A stretch of DNA of 32,946 nucleotides, from positions 1 to 32,946 of the forward strand of contig JAJZIJ010000029.1 in the NCBI GenBank assembly GCA_021810625.1. The letters run 5' to 3'. Origin of the DNA: Acidobacteriota bacterium (GTDB lineage Bacteria; Acidobacteriota; Terriglobia; Terriglobales; Acidobacteriaceae). Below the pieces are notes generated by a model that made no database searches, was not told the DNA's origin, and saw nothing but the letters and a program-made list of their open reading frames with translations. Numbering within the stretch: the first letter of the stretch is position 1; each line of letters opens with the position of its first letter. Shown here one piece after another: positions 25,898 to 32,946 of the stretch. The position numbers were made by a program, and so were the translations under genes.

Positions 25898-28459
25898 ATG
25901 GTTGCAGGCTCTTCGCGCTCTTTTGCAACTCCACTCGAACCTGCTCCAGCACTCGCGAAGCCAGCAAAACTCCAAGTGCGCAAGTTTTTCTCCATTTCGG
26001 CATCACTCGCCCTGTTATTGCTGTGGGGAACAGCGGCAGAGGCGTGCGTGGCAGATCGCAGTCTTGGCAGCATTCGCGCCGAGACCACGGCTGCGCCGGA
26101 AAATCTTCCCGATGCGCCCGTTGTTGCCGATGCCCCAACCGCTCCCGATGTGACCTCCCCACGCCCGGCCACCGTGGAGCTTCCCACGCGCCAGTACATG
26201 CCCCGTCTGCGCATTCCGCGGCTGAGCGGCAACCCCAAACTGAGCGACTTCCTTGTCTCCCCGGTGCGTTCCGCGTCTGCGCGAGAGATGCTGCGCGTGG
26301 ACAAGTTTATCCAGCGCTATCCGCAGGACGGCCATCCAACGACGGAGCCGACGGTCGCCTATCTGGGGTACACGCATGAATATCTGTATGTCGCGTTTGT
26401 GTGCCAGGACAAAACTCCAAAGCTGGTTCGCGCCCACATGCTGGCGCGCGACAGCTTGGGTGATGATGATTTTGTAAAAGTGATGCTGGATACCTTCCAC
26501 GATCAGCGTCGCGGCTTCGTCTTCAAGACCAACGCTTTGGGCATTCAGGCCGATGCGCTCTACAGCGAGCAAAACGGCTCCGACTACTCCTTCGATACGG
26601 TATGGGATACCTGGGGCAAGCGCACGCCGCAAGGCTATACCGTGCTGATGCGCATTCCATTCGCCAGCTTGTACTTTGCCAAGGCGGGGCCGAACCAGAT
26701 GCGCACCTGGGGCATTCTTTTGCAGCGCGGCATCTCCCATGAGAGCGAGTCCGTCTTCTGGCCGCAGGTCAGGCACAACGTGGCGGGCTGGCTCACGCAG
26801 GACATGGCCGTCGATGGTTTTGTGAACGTGGAACACGGGCGTAACTGGCAGTTGGAGCCGTATGTACTGGCTCGGAACCTGCGCCAGTTGAATACCGTCA
26901 ATCCACTCAATCCATATTTTCAGGACAAGCATTTGCAGGGCTACGGGGGCCTTGATGCCAAGTTCATTCTGCACAACAGTCTGGTGCTTGATACCACGGT
27001 GAATCCCGACTTCAGTCAGGTGGGCATTGATAATCCTGCGCCGCCCAACCAGCGCTTTCCTGCGTACTTTCCTGAGGTGCGTCCATTTTTCATCGAAAAC
27101 AGCAGTTACTTTATGACGCCGATCAGCCTGTATTACACCGACAACATCGTGCTGCCGCAGTATGGCGAACGGCTGACGGGCAAACTGGGGCCGTGGGCGC
27201 TCGGCGTTCTGAATGTGGATGATCGCAATCCCGGCCAGTTGGTTCCTCCGGGCACGCCCGACTTCAACACGCGGGCACATTTTTACATGGCGCGGGTGAA
27301 TCGGGACATTGGCCCGCAATCGAATGTTGGCATGATCTATGCCGACCATGAATATCTGGGTTCCTTCAACCGCGCCGGGGGATTTGATTATCGCGCGCGC
27401 CTGCGCCAACGTTGGACTCTGACCGGGCAGACCATTACCTCCGCAACGGAAAATGCGTCGAACAACACGCCCGGCGAGCAGGAATGCGAACTGACCACGC
27501 TGTATTGCAGCGGCCAGGTCTATCAGCAGAGTTTGAATTATTCCGATCTACATCAGAACGGATGGATAGCCTACAACGACACGGCAGCGGGCTTTGTAAC
27601 GGATACGGGATTCTTTCGGCGTCCCGACGTGCGCGAACCGAACGGCTACTATGGATATACCTTTCGGCCCAGCAGTGGTGCCATTCTTTCGCATGGCCCC
27701 AGTCTTTACAGCGAACGCATCTGGGATCACACAGGATTGCCGCTCGATTTCTACATCAATCCGGCGTACAGCGTTACGTTTCAGCATCGCACCTCCGTTT
27801 CAGCGAACGTGGATTTAGGGCAGGATCGGTTGCGTCCGGTCGATTACTCCGCGCTAACGCAAAATGTGGAGTACCACAGCCACACCACGGGCATGAATTT
27901 TTATTCTTCGCCCAAGCCTTACATTGCCGTTGGCGGGGGAGCCTATACCGGGACAGTCATCAATTACGCGCCGCAGGCCAACAGTGGGCCGAATCCGGTG
28001 AACGTTACGTCGCCGGACTTGAATCTTGAAGTGAAGCCTGTCAGTCCGCTCGACCTGCAAAACAGCTACACCTACACGCACTTTACGAATCCTGCCACGG
28101 GCGATGTGGCTTATGACAACCACGAACTGATCTCGCGATGGAATTATCAGGTGACCAAGGCGGTCTCCTTCAATTTGATTGGGCAATATATCGCCACTCT
28201 GCCCACTGCTGCTTATACCGCTCTGCCCAACTCAAAAAATCTTTTCGCGGATGCGCTCTTTACCTACCTGCCGCATCCCGGCACAGCGATTTATTTTGGC
28301 TACATCGGGGATTTTGAAAATCTGAATCGCGCCCTCTGCACGCGAGAGGCGGATGGACTTTGCAACCCGGCAGATCCCATTCTGCCGATTACCTATTCCT
28401 CGCTGATGAACAACAGCAAGACGATCTACATGAAGATGACCTACCTGCTGCGTTTTTGA
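25898..28459 (+). CDS. DUF5916/CBM9-type outer-membrane protein
   Basis: 853 residues. After a positively charged leader and a hydrophobic segment (FFSISASLALLLLWGTAAEA) comes a carbohydrate-binding family 9-like domain at roughly residues 130-270 (EPTVAYLGYTHEYLYVAF, DDDFVKVMLDTFHDQRRGF, FDTVWDTWGKRTPQGYTV). The DUF5916-type region follows, with VLDTTVNPDFSQVGIDNPAP and PEVRPFFIENSSYF. The remainder is rich in alternating aromatic residues and ends in TYLLRF. A terminal Phe is the classic outer-membrane beta-barrel signal. It likely sits in the outer membrane; substrate unknown. It starts 57 bp after ruvB on the same strand with a weak ribosome-binding site, and is convergent with vapC. Confidence 0.88.
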   Translation: MVAGSSRSFATPLEPAPALAKPAKLQVRKFFSISASLALLLLWGTAAEACVADRSLGSIRAETTAAPENLPDAPVVADAPTAPDVTSPRPATVELPTRQYMPRLRIPRLSGNPKLSDFLVSPVRSASAREMLRVDKFIQRYPQDGHPTTEPTVAYLGYTHEYLYVAFVCQDKTPKLVRAHMLARDSLGDDDFVKVMLDTFHDQRRGFVFKTNALGIQADALYSEQNGSDYSFDTVWDTWGKRTPQGYTVLMRIPFASLYFAKAGPNQMRTWGILLQRGISHESESVFWPQVRHNVAGWLTQDMAVDGFVNVEHGRNWQLEPYVLARNLRQLNTVNPLNPYFQDKHLQGYGGLDAKFILHNSLVLDTTVNPDFSQVGIDNPAPPNQRFPAYFPEVRPFFIENSSYFMTPISLYYTDNIVLPQYGERLTGKLGPWALGVLNVDDRNPGQLVPPGTPDFNTRAHFYMARVNRDIGPQSNVGMIYADHEYLGSFNRAGGFDYRARLRQRWTLTGQTITSATENASNNTPGEQECELTTLYCSGQVYQQSLNYSDLHQNGWIAYNDTAAGFVTDTGFFRRPDVREPNGYYGYTFRPSSGAILSHGPSLYSERIWDHTGLPLDFYINPAYSVTFQHRTSVSANVDLGQDRLRPVDYSALTQNVEYHSHTTGMNFYSSPKPYIAVGGGAYTGTVINYAPQANSGPNPVNVTSPDLNLEVKPVSPLDLQNSYTYTHFTNPATGDVAYDNHELISRWNYQVTKAVSFNLIGQYIATLPTAAYTALPNSKNLFADALFTYLPHPGTAIYFGYIGDFENLNRALCTREADGLCNPADPILPITYSSLMNNSKTIYMKMTYLLRF

Positions 28460-28502
28460 GGAATGTTTCCCAAAGGTTGGCGTTTAAGCCCATTCCGCGT
28501 AC

Positions 28503-28916
28503 TCAAATTCCAAGCAGAACCACATTTTCTGCGATTGCAGCAGCGCGGAGTTCCCTATCCAGGGATGCCAGCGGCAGGCGGTGGCGCAGCGCGAGTTCCA
28601 GATAGGCTGCATCGTAGAGTGTGAGTCGATGATGTTCTGCCAGCCGCAACGTTGTGCTCCAGGCGTATCGTTCCGTGTCCGGGTCGATCTTGATCGGCAA
28701 CAAGGCGAGGTCGGCCAGCGTAGCATCGCGGAAAGCCGCGTCGTGACGATTGCGGCGAACCCCGATCTCCAAAATGTTGGCAACTTCCAGCGGCCATAGC
28801 GATGGAACCAGGGCACCCGCGTCGCCGACGAGTTCCAATACATGAAGGATGGCCGGAGTCGTCTCGCTGCCATACACCCATGCCAGCGTTACCGAACTGT
28901 CGAGAACCAGGCTCAT
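28503..28916 (-). CDS. vapC: PIN-domain toxin ribonuclease (VapC family)
   Basis: 137 residues; a Mg2+-dependent endoribonuclease toxin, normally held inactive by its antitoxin. The acidic PIN residues are all present: D6 in LVLDSSV, E44 in WPLEVANIL, D102 in LYDAAYLELA and D120 in ASLDRELR. The toxin therefore looks intact. A GGGGA lies 6 nt before the ATG. It is downstream of the antitoxin gene with a 13-bp gap, the usual antitoxin-first order. The RNA target cannot be predicted from sequence. Confidence 0.93.
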   Translation of the reverse strand: MSLVLDSSVTLAWVYGSETTPAILHVLELVGDAGALVPSLWPLEVANILEIGVRRNRHDAAFRDATLADLALLPIKIDPDTERYAWSTTLRLAEHHRLTLYDAAYLELALRHRLPLASLDRELRAAAIAENVVLLGI

Positions 28917-28929
28917 CGGATATCCCCGC

Positions 28930-29181
28930 TCATGGACGACCCGCGTCGCGGTCAGTCTTCAGGGATTCCCACTCGAAGCCGCCTGCGCGGAGTTGCGCGG
29001 CGCGAGCGCGAATGCGATCCCTCGCGGCGCAGGCTTGGGCGCGGTCGATGCCTCTAGTGTTGGGAATGAGGCGAGCAACGGGTTTGCCATGCCGGGTGAT
29101 GACAATCTCCTCGCCGTTCTGGACGAGATCGAGCAGCGTTCCCAGTGTGTTTTTTGCTTCAAAAGCGCCGATTTCACGCAT
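28930..29181 (-). CDS. vapB: Phd/YefM-type antitoxin of the VapC toxin
   Basis: 83 residues. The N-terminal half is a typical Phd/YefM DNA-binding dimerisation fold (IGAFEAKNTLGTLLDLVQNG, then EEIVITRHGKPVARLIPN). The C-terminal half is charged and Arg-rich (DRIRARAAQLRAGG), as expected for the toxin-wrapping tail. A very strong Shine-Dalgarno, AGGGGAGG, ends 4 nt before the ATG, consistent with antitoxin made in excess. A near-perfect palindrome 12-35 bp upstream of the start is a natural autoregulatory operator. It forms an operon with vapC. Confidence 0.92.
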   Translation of the reverse strand: MREIGAFEAKNTLGTLLDLVQNGEEIVITRHGKPVARLIPNTRGIDRAQACAARDRIRARAAQLRAGGFEWESLKTDRDAGRP

Positions 29182-29192
29182 AAGGCCTCCCC

Positions 29193-29198
29193 TATAAT
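29193..29198 (+). promoter_or_regulatory. Consensus -10 element facing the interrupted HEPN-like gene
   Basis: A perfect TATAAT at 29193-29198 overlaps the left edge of the palindrome and would start transcription about 36 bp before the plus-strand ATG at 29241. The -35 is poor (TTTCAC at 29172-29177 with a 15-bp spacer, or GATTTC with 17 bp), so the promoter is tentative. Confidence 0.4.
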
Positions 29199-29217
29199 CC
29201 AGCTTAAGCTAGATTAT
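29194..29217. promoter_or_regulatory. 24-bp near-perfect palindrome, probable antitoxin operator
   Basis: Centred on AGCTTAAGCT (29201-29210), with flanks ATAATCC on the left and AGATTAT on the right. Eleven of twelve base pairs match; only 29200/29211 is mismatched. It lies in the 59-bp gap between the antitoxin gene (minus) and the interrupted HEPN-like gene (plus). A possible minus-strand -35 (TTGTGT) lies just outside it and a GATTAT at its far edge, so bound repressor would block the antitoxin promoter. Confidence 0.72.
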
Positions 29218-29240
29218 TACACAAGCGAGGATACAGTGCG

Positions 29241-29798
29241 ATGGAGCAATCTCAGGAAAAACCGAAACGTTTGGGTATCAAACGTGTAAGTGCTGACAAT
29301 TGGTGGCAGGTTGATGAAGCGTGGCGTGGAACCATAATGTGTCCCGATCCTTATCGGGAAGACCAGGTAAATGGTTGGGTGGAGACCATCTGCCAAGTGC
29401 AACTTGATGCAGGTGTCCCCGATGAAATTCGTGACCTATTTGAAGTTGCTCGTGGTGCGTATGTATACAGCTTGCCGTTTTATCCGCTGTTAACCTTGGG
29501 AGCCGAGCAGCTTTTCAGAGTGGTGGAAGCAGCCGTGGCGTTGCACTATAAAAATTGTGTCGGCCCGGATTACCCCAGAAAATTTAAGGGACGCATTGAC
29601 TGGTTATTGAAGCACGCAAAGATCACGCGAGATATCTATCTCCGGCTTGACGCTGTAAGAGTGCTGTGAAATATGTCCTCGCATCCTTCGCGGCAAGAGA
29701 TATACAACCCAGGAATGGCACTCCCAATGCTCGATTCGGCAGCAGAAATACTCAATCAGTTATTCGCTCAGCCTGTTCAGAAGATCGGCCAGGACTGA
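29241..29798 (+). pseudogene. HEPN-like protein gene interrupted by one in-frame TGA at the putative catalytic arginine
   Basis: The first open segment, 29241-29666, gives 142 residues (starting MEQSQEKPKRLG; GAGGA 9 nt upstream) and stops at TGA 29667-29669. The same frame continues with no gap as NMSSHPSRQEIYNPGMALPM and then LDSAAEILNQLFAQPVQKIG, ending at TGA 29796-29798. This tail is ordinary protein-like sequence, so the intact protein would be about 185 residues. Reading the internal stop as CGA (one C-to-T change) gives VL-R-N-M-S-S-H-P, an RX4H motif with Asn after Arg, as in HEPN ribonucleases. The upstream part is helical-looking (AEQLFRVVEAAVALHYKN). I do not know the exact family; the HEPN assignment rests on this motif, helical character and toxin-antitoxin context. 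Confidence 0.7.
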
Positions 29799-29865
29799 TA
29801 GCGGCCATTTCACCGAGAATGCCTCTCGCGTAGAATTTGAAGGATAGAACGCTTGGAACGTTGGC

Positions 29866-31566
29866 GTGGGGGCGACTCTTCTGGCAATGCACGCAGGTAT
29901 GGCAGCACAGATGGCGATTCATAAAATTGTCCCTGTCTACTCGATGATGCTCTTCGCGCAGAAGCACGGACTGCTGCATTATCTGCGCGAGCAGCAGTTG
30001 GCCAATCAGACCTTTGCTCGTCTCTACCACTGGAACTGGTTTGATGTCGCGCTGTTGACGCCCTACTTCATCGTGATGATTATTCTGGCGTTCTATGGAA
30101 TGCATCGCTATCAATTGGTCTGGCTTTACTATCGCAATGCGAAAAATGCCGCCAAAGACCCGTCGCAAAAATTTGATGCGCTTCCCTTCGTCACCATCCA
30201 GCTTCCCATCTTCAATGAACAATTTGTGATTGAGCGCCTGATTGAAGCCTGCTGCCATCTGGACTATCCGCGAGATCGCTTTGAGATTCAGGTGCTGGAT
30301 GATTCGACCGATGAGACGCGGCAGGTGGCTGCGGAGATCGTCGAGCGCTATCGCAACGGATGCAACGGCCAGCCGCAGCCCATTGTCCACATCCATCGAA
30401 CCAACCGGCATGGCTACAAGGCGGGCGCGCTGGATCATGGATTGAAGACGGCCAAGGGCGAATATATTGCCATCTTTGACGCGGATTTTGTTCCGCCGCG
30501 TGACTGGCTGATGCAGGTGATCCATCACTTTGCCGAACCGGAGATCGGCATGGTGCAGACGCGCTGGACGCATCTGAACCGCGAGTACAGCTTTCTGACG
30601 CAGGTGGAGGCGATCCTGCTGGACGGCCATTTTGTGCTGGAGCATGGAGGGCGTTCGCGCTCCAACGTTTTTTTCAACTTCAACGGCACGGCGGGCATGT
30701 GGCGACGCTGCGTGATTGATGATGCCGGGGGCTGGCAGCATGACACGCTCACCGAAGATACGGATCTGAGCTATCGCGCGCAGCTCAAAGGCTGGCGCTT
30801 CAAGTATCTGCAACACGTCGAATGCCCGGCGGAGTTGCCCATTGAGATGACCGCCTTCAAAACGCAACAGGCGCGTTGGGCCAAGGGGCTGATCCAGACA
30901 TCGAAGAAGATTCTGCCGCGCGTTCTCCGCAGCGATGCGCCGTTCCACACCAAACTGGAAGCCGTCTATCATTTGACAGCCAACCTCAGCTACCCGTTGA
31001 TGATTGTCCTCTCCGTGTTGTTGATGCCCGCCATGATTATTCGCTTCTATCAGGGATGGTTCCAGATGATGCTGATCGACGTGCCGCTCTTTATGGCATC
31101 GACATTTTCCATCTCGTCGTTTTATCTGGTCTCGCAAAAGGAACTGTATCCGGGCCGCTGGTACAAGACATTTCTGTATCTTCCGTTTCTCATGTCGCTC
31201 GGCATTGGATTGACGTTGACCAACACACGCGCTGTCATGGAGGCGCTCTTCGGCATTCAGAGCAGCTTTAAGCGCACGCCCAAGTACAGCGTAAAGAAGC
31301 GTGGCGAAAAATCGCAGGCAGCCAAGTATCGCAAGCGTCTCGGTATCGTTCCGTGGATCGAGTTGTTGGTTGGCTGCTACTTTGCATCGACCATCTGGTA
31401 CGCCATTGTGAATGAAAATTACTTTACTGTGCCATTTTTATTTCTGTTTGTTCTAGGCTACTGGTATACCGGACTGCTGAGCCTGTTGCAGGGTCGCTTT
31501 GAGCGTTTTCGCAGCGGCGCAAATCTGGATGAATCCTCGCCCAAGCCCTTTCCGGTTGGCGTGTGA
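29866..31566 (+). CDS. Cellulose-synthase-like family 2 glycosyltransferase
   Basis: Up to 566 residues; an inner-membrane processive-type GT2 enzyme. The catalytic residues are complete: D145/D146 in VLDDSTDE, D205-A-D207 in FDADF, T296-E-D-T-D300 in LTEDTDLSYR, and the QxxRW motif at 334-338 (QQARW). One TM helix lies before the catalytic domain (LTPYFIVMIILAFYGMH, ~65-82) and about four to five follow it. This order resembles bacterial cellulose-synthase-like and glucomannan-synthase-like proteins. No PilZ domain is seen. The donor sugar and product are unknown. The start is uncertain: GTG 29866 gives the full frame; ATGs at 29887, 29899 and 29911 are also possible. The sulfotransferase-like gene starts 27 bp after its stop. 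Confidence 0.92.
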   Translation: MGATLLAMHAGMAAQMAIHKIVPVYSMMLFAQKHGLLHYLREQQLANQTFARLYHWNWFDVALLTPYFIVMIILAFYGMHRYQLVWLYYRNAKNAAKDPSQKFDALPFVTIQLPIFNEQFVIERLIEACCHLDYPRDRFEIQVLDDSTDETRQVAAEIVERYRNGCNGQPQPIVHIHRTNRHGYKAGALDHGLKTAKGEYIAIFDADFVPPRDWLMQVIHHFAEPEIGMVQTRWTHLNREYSFLTQVEAILLDGHFVLEHGGRSRSNVFFNFNGTAGMWRRCVIDDAGGWQHDTLTEDTDLSYRAQLKGWRFKYLQHVECPAELPIEMTAFKTQQARWAKGLIQTSKKILPRVLRSDAPFHTKLEAVYHLTANLSYPLMIVLSVLLMPAMIIRFYQGWFQMMLIDVPLFMASTFSISSFYLVSQKELYPGRWYKTFLYLPFLMSLGIGLTLTNTRAVMEALFGIQSSFKRTPKYSVKKRGEKSQAAKYRKRLGIVPWIELLVGCYFASTIWYAIVNENYFTVPFLFLFVLGYWYTGLLSLLQGRFERFRSGANLDESSPKPFPVGV

Positions 31567-31593
31567 GGCAAAGGCGCATTCGTAATCATCGCC

Positions 31594-32946
31594 ATGAAAA
31601 AAGCACGGGAATCCGCAACGCGACACTGGATGCAAGGCGCATGGATCGCGCTGTTGTTAATGGCTGTCGCCGGATGCGGTAGCTCTACATCCGCAAAGAC
31701 GCAGGTGGCACAACCGCCAAATCCGCCACCGCCATCGCAGCCGCCGCCTACGGCGCTCCAGGTGGGTTCGGTTAGCATCCAGCCGCAGAACGCGGCGCTG
31801 GCTCCGGGGCAGACGATGCAATTTACTGCCACCAGCACCGGCGGCGGACAGATCGCATGGCTGGTGAATGGTGTGCCCGGAGGCAATTCCACCGTGGGCA
31901 TGATTGACACCAACGGCAACTACACCGCGCCGCCAATTTCCCAGAGCATCAATGTCGTGGTGTCTGCGGTGCTGGTCGGTTCGACACAAACCAATTACGC
32001 GACCGCTCCCGTGGCTTTGATCCAATCCGGCCAGGTATTGCCGACCATCAATCCACAGGTGGCGGTCTATGCCATATATCTGCCGCAGCCTGGAAGTGTC
32101 GCTATTCAGTTTGGCCCAGACACGGGCTATATGACCATCCTGAATACCTGGTCGCAGGCTACGCCAACCACGCCCAACAATTATGGCGGCGAGGTGAATA
32201 TCGAAGTCGCCGGAATGCGCGCCTCAACCACCTACAACATGCAGGCTGTGGTTACGCTGGCCAATGGCACCACCTTTACCGACAGCAACCACACCTTTAC
32301 AACTGGAGCCGCGCCACTCACGGCTCCGGTACAGATCACCACTCCCAACGGGCAGACGCCGCAGGCGGGGATTGAGTTGTACGACGCGCTGCAAACCAAC
32401 CCAAAGGCCTTCTCCCCCAGTCTGGCGCAGGCCTATGCCACCGACCTGCGGGGCAATGTGATCTGGACATACAGCTATGCGACGGCGGCGACCGAGTCCT
32501 CCATTTTGTTTCCGATCAAGCCCTTGCCGAATGGCCACTTCCTGATCTACCTGGAGACGCTAAGCAATCTCCTCGTCACTCCCGCTGTTCCCAGTGATCC
32601 CCCGAAAACATTCAACGATTTGCGGGAAATTGATTTGGCGGGCAATACGATTCACGATCTTCCGATGGCCCAACTGAACCAGTCGCTGGCTGCGAATGGC
32701 TATAACATCACGCTACAGTCGTTTAGCCACGATATGCTGGCGCTGCCCAATGGACATCTGATTTTGCTGGCGGGAACCGTGAAGGCCTTCACGAATCTTC
32801 CGGGGTATCCGGGAACAACCAACGTGCTGGGCGACGTGCTGATTGACGTCGATCAAAACTACAATCCCGTCTGGGTTTGGAACACCTTTGACCATCTGGA
32901 TGTCAACCGCCATCCGATGCAGTTTCCTGATTGGACGCATGGCAAC
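31594..32946 (+). CDS. Arylsulfotransferase (ASST)-like lipoprotein, truncated by window edge
   Basis: An open frame of 451 codons with no stop before the edge. The N-terminus has a lipoprotein signal (IALLLMAVAGC, lipobox VAG-C at about residue 28) and then a Pro-rich linker. An Ig-like segment follows (SIQPQNAALAPGQTMQFTAT), as in bacterial Ig-like group domains. From residue ~145 it looks like the arylsulfate sulfotransferase beta-propeller: LPNGHFLIYLE, SFSHDMLALPNGHLILLAG, and VWVWNTFDHLDVNRHPM then DWTHGN at the very end. The family moves sulfate between phenolic compounds without PAPS. Whether the key catalytic histidine is present cannot be fully judged, since the C-terminus is missing. 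It is 27 bp downstream of the GT2 gene. ATG 31630 is an alternative start. Confidence 0.88.
   Translation, partial: MKKARESATRHWMQGAWIALLLMAVAGCGSSTSAKTQVAQPPNPPPPSQPPPTALQVGSVSIQPQNAALAPGQTMQFTATSTGGGQIAWLVNGVPGGNSTVGMIDTNGNYTAPPISQSINVVVSAVLVGSTQTNYATAPVALIQSGQVLPTINPQVAVYAIYLPQPGSVAIQFGPDTGYMTILNTWSQATPTTPNNYGGEVNIEVAGMRASTTYNMQAVVTLANGTTFTDSNHTFTTGAAPLTAPVQITTPNGQTPQAGIELYDALQTNPKAFSPSLAQAYATDLRGNVIWTYSYATAATESSILFPIKPLPNGHFLIYLETLSNLLVTPAVPSDPPKTFNDLREIDLAGNTIHDLPMAQLNQSLAANGYNITLQSFSHDMLALPNGHLILLAGTVKAFTNLPGYPGTTNVLGDVLIDVDQNYNPVWVWNTFDHLDVNRHPMQFPDWTHGN

Noticed and set aside
26015-27409. 464-codon open frame on the minus strand
   Set aside because: Antisense to the DUF5916-type gene, which has clear domain sequence and an outer-membrane C-terminus.
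29667-29669. TGA read as selenocysteine
   Set aside because: The context (R-N-M-S-S-H if Arg) fits an HEPN arginine far better than a redox cysteine site. I also saw no obvious SECIS-like hairpin just downstream, although this was not computed.
29752-31137. 461-codon open frame on the minus strand
   Set aside because: Antisense to the GT2 gene with its complete D, DxD, TEDTD and QxxRW motifs.

Overview
The window looks like a chromosomal segment of a moderately GC-rich, Gram-negative-type soil bacterium, most probably an acidobacterium of the Terriglobus/Granulicella/Acidobacterium kind. This is an inference from gene content and protein style. It rests on a very large secreted protein with six ~100-residue choice-of-anchor-D (ASH-like) repeats, a DUF5916/CBM9-type outer-membrane protein, a bacterial deoxyhypusine-synthase homologue, a secreted GH38 alpha-mannosidase and an arylsulfotransferase-like lipoprotein. 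No rRNA, tRNA, CRISPR array, insertion sequence or prophage was seen.

Layout. 1-6366 is a cell-surface polysaccharide region. It holds rmlA (cut by the window edge) and rmlB on the minus strand, rmlC on the plus strand, then a minus-strand pair for export: an SLBB/Wza-like protein followed by a Wzz-like chain-length protein. 6493-11679 (minus) is one gene for a ~1728-residue secreted beta-propeller plus ASH-repeat protein. 11923-13449 (plus) is a solitary beta-class DNA methyltransferase fused to a Mrr-like nuclease domain, with an AT-richer centre that suggests transfer. 13789-17188 (plus) is a TPR protein followed closely by a dNTP triphosphohydrolase. A secreted S1/P1-type nuclease (minus) is divergent from a deoxyhypusine-synthase-like gene and a coupled two-TM protein (plus), which end at a plausible intrinsic terminator. 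20069-24702 (minus) holds a polytopic membrane protein and a GH38 alpha-mannosidase. 24797-28459 (plus) holds ruvB and the DUF5916-type outer-membrane protein.

28503-29798 is a small accessory patch. A VapBC-type toxin-antitoxin pair (minus) is divergent, across a near-perfect 24-bp palindrome, from a gene broken by one in-frame TGA. The frame continues perfectly after the stop. If the TGA is restored to CGA, the junction reads R-N-M-S-S-H, the RX4H signature of HEPN ribonucleases, so the stop sits on the expected catalytic arginine. I consider this the most striking observation in the window.

29866-32946 (plus) holds a cellulose-synthase-like GT2 glycosyltransferase followed 27 bp later by an arylsulfotransferase-like lipoprotein that runs off the window.

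How the genes may work together: the rml genes would supply dTDP-rhamnose precursors for a polymer exported by the Wza/Wzz pair. The GT2/sulfotransferase pair may build or modify a second exported glycan. The mannosidase, nuclease and outer-membrane protein fit a scavenging, polymer-degrading lifestyle. These links are inferred from annotation and proximity only.
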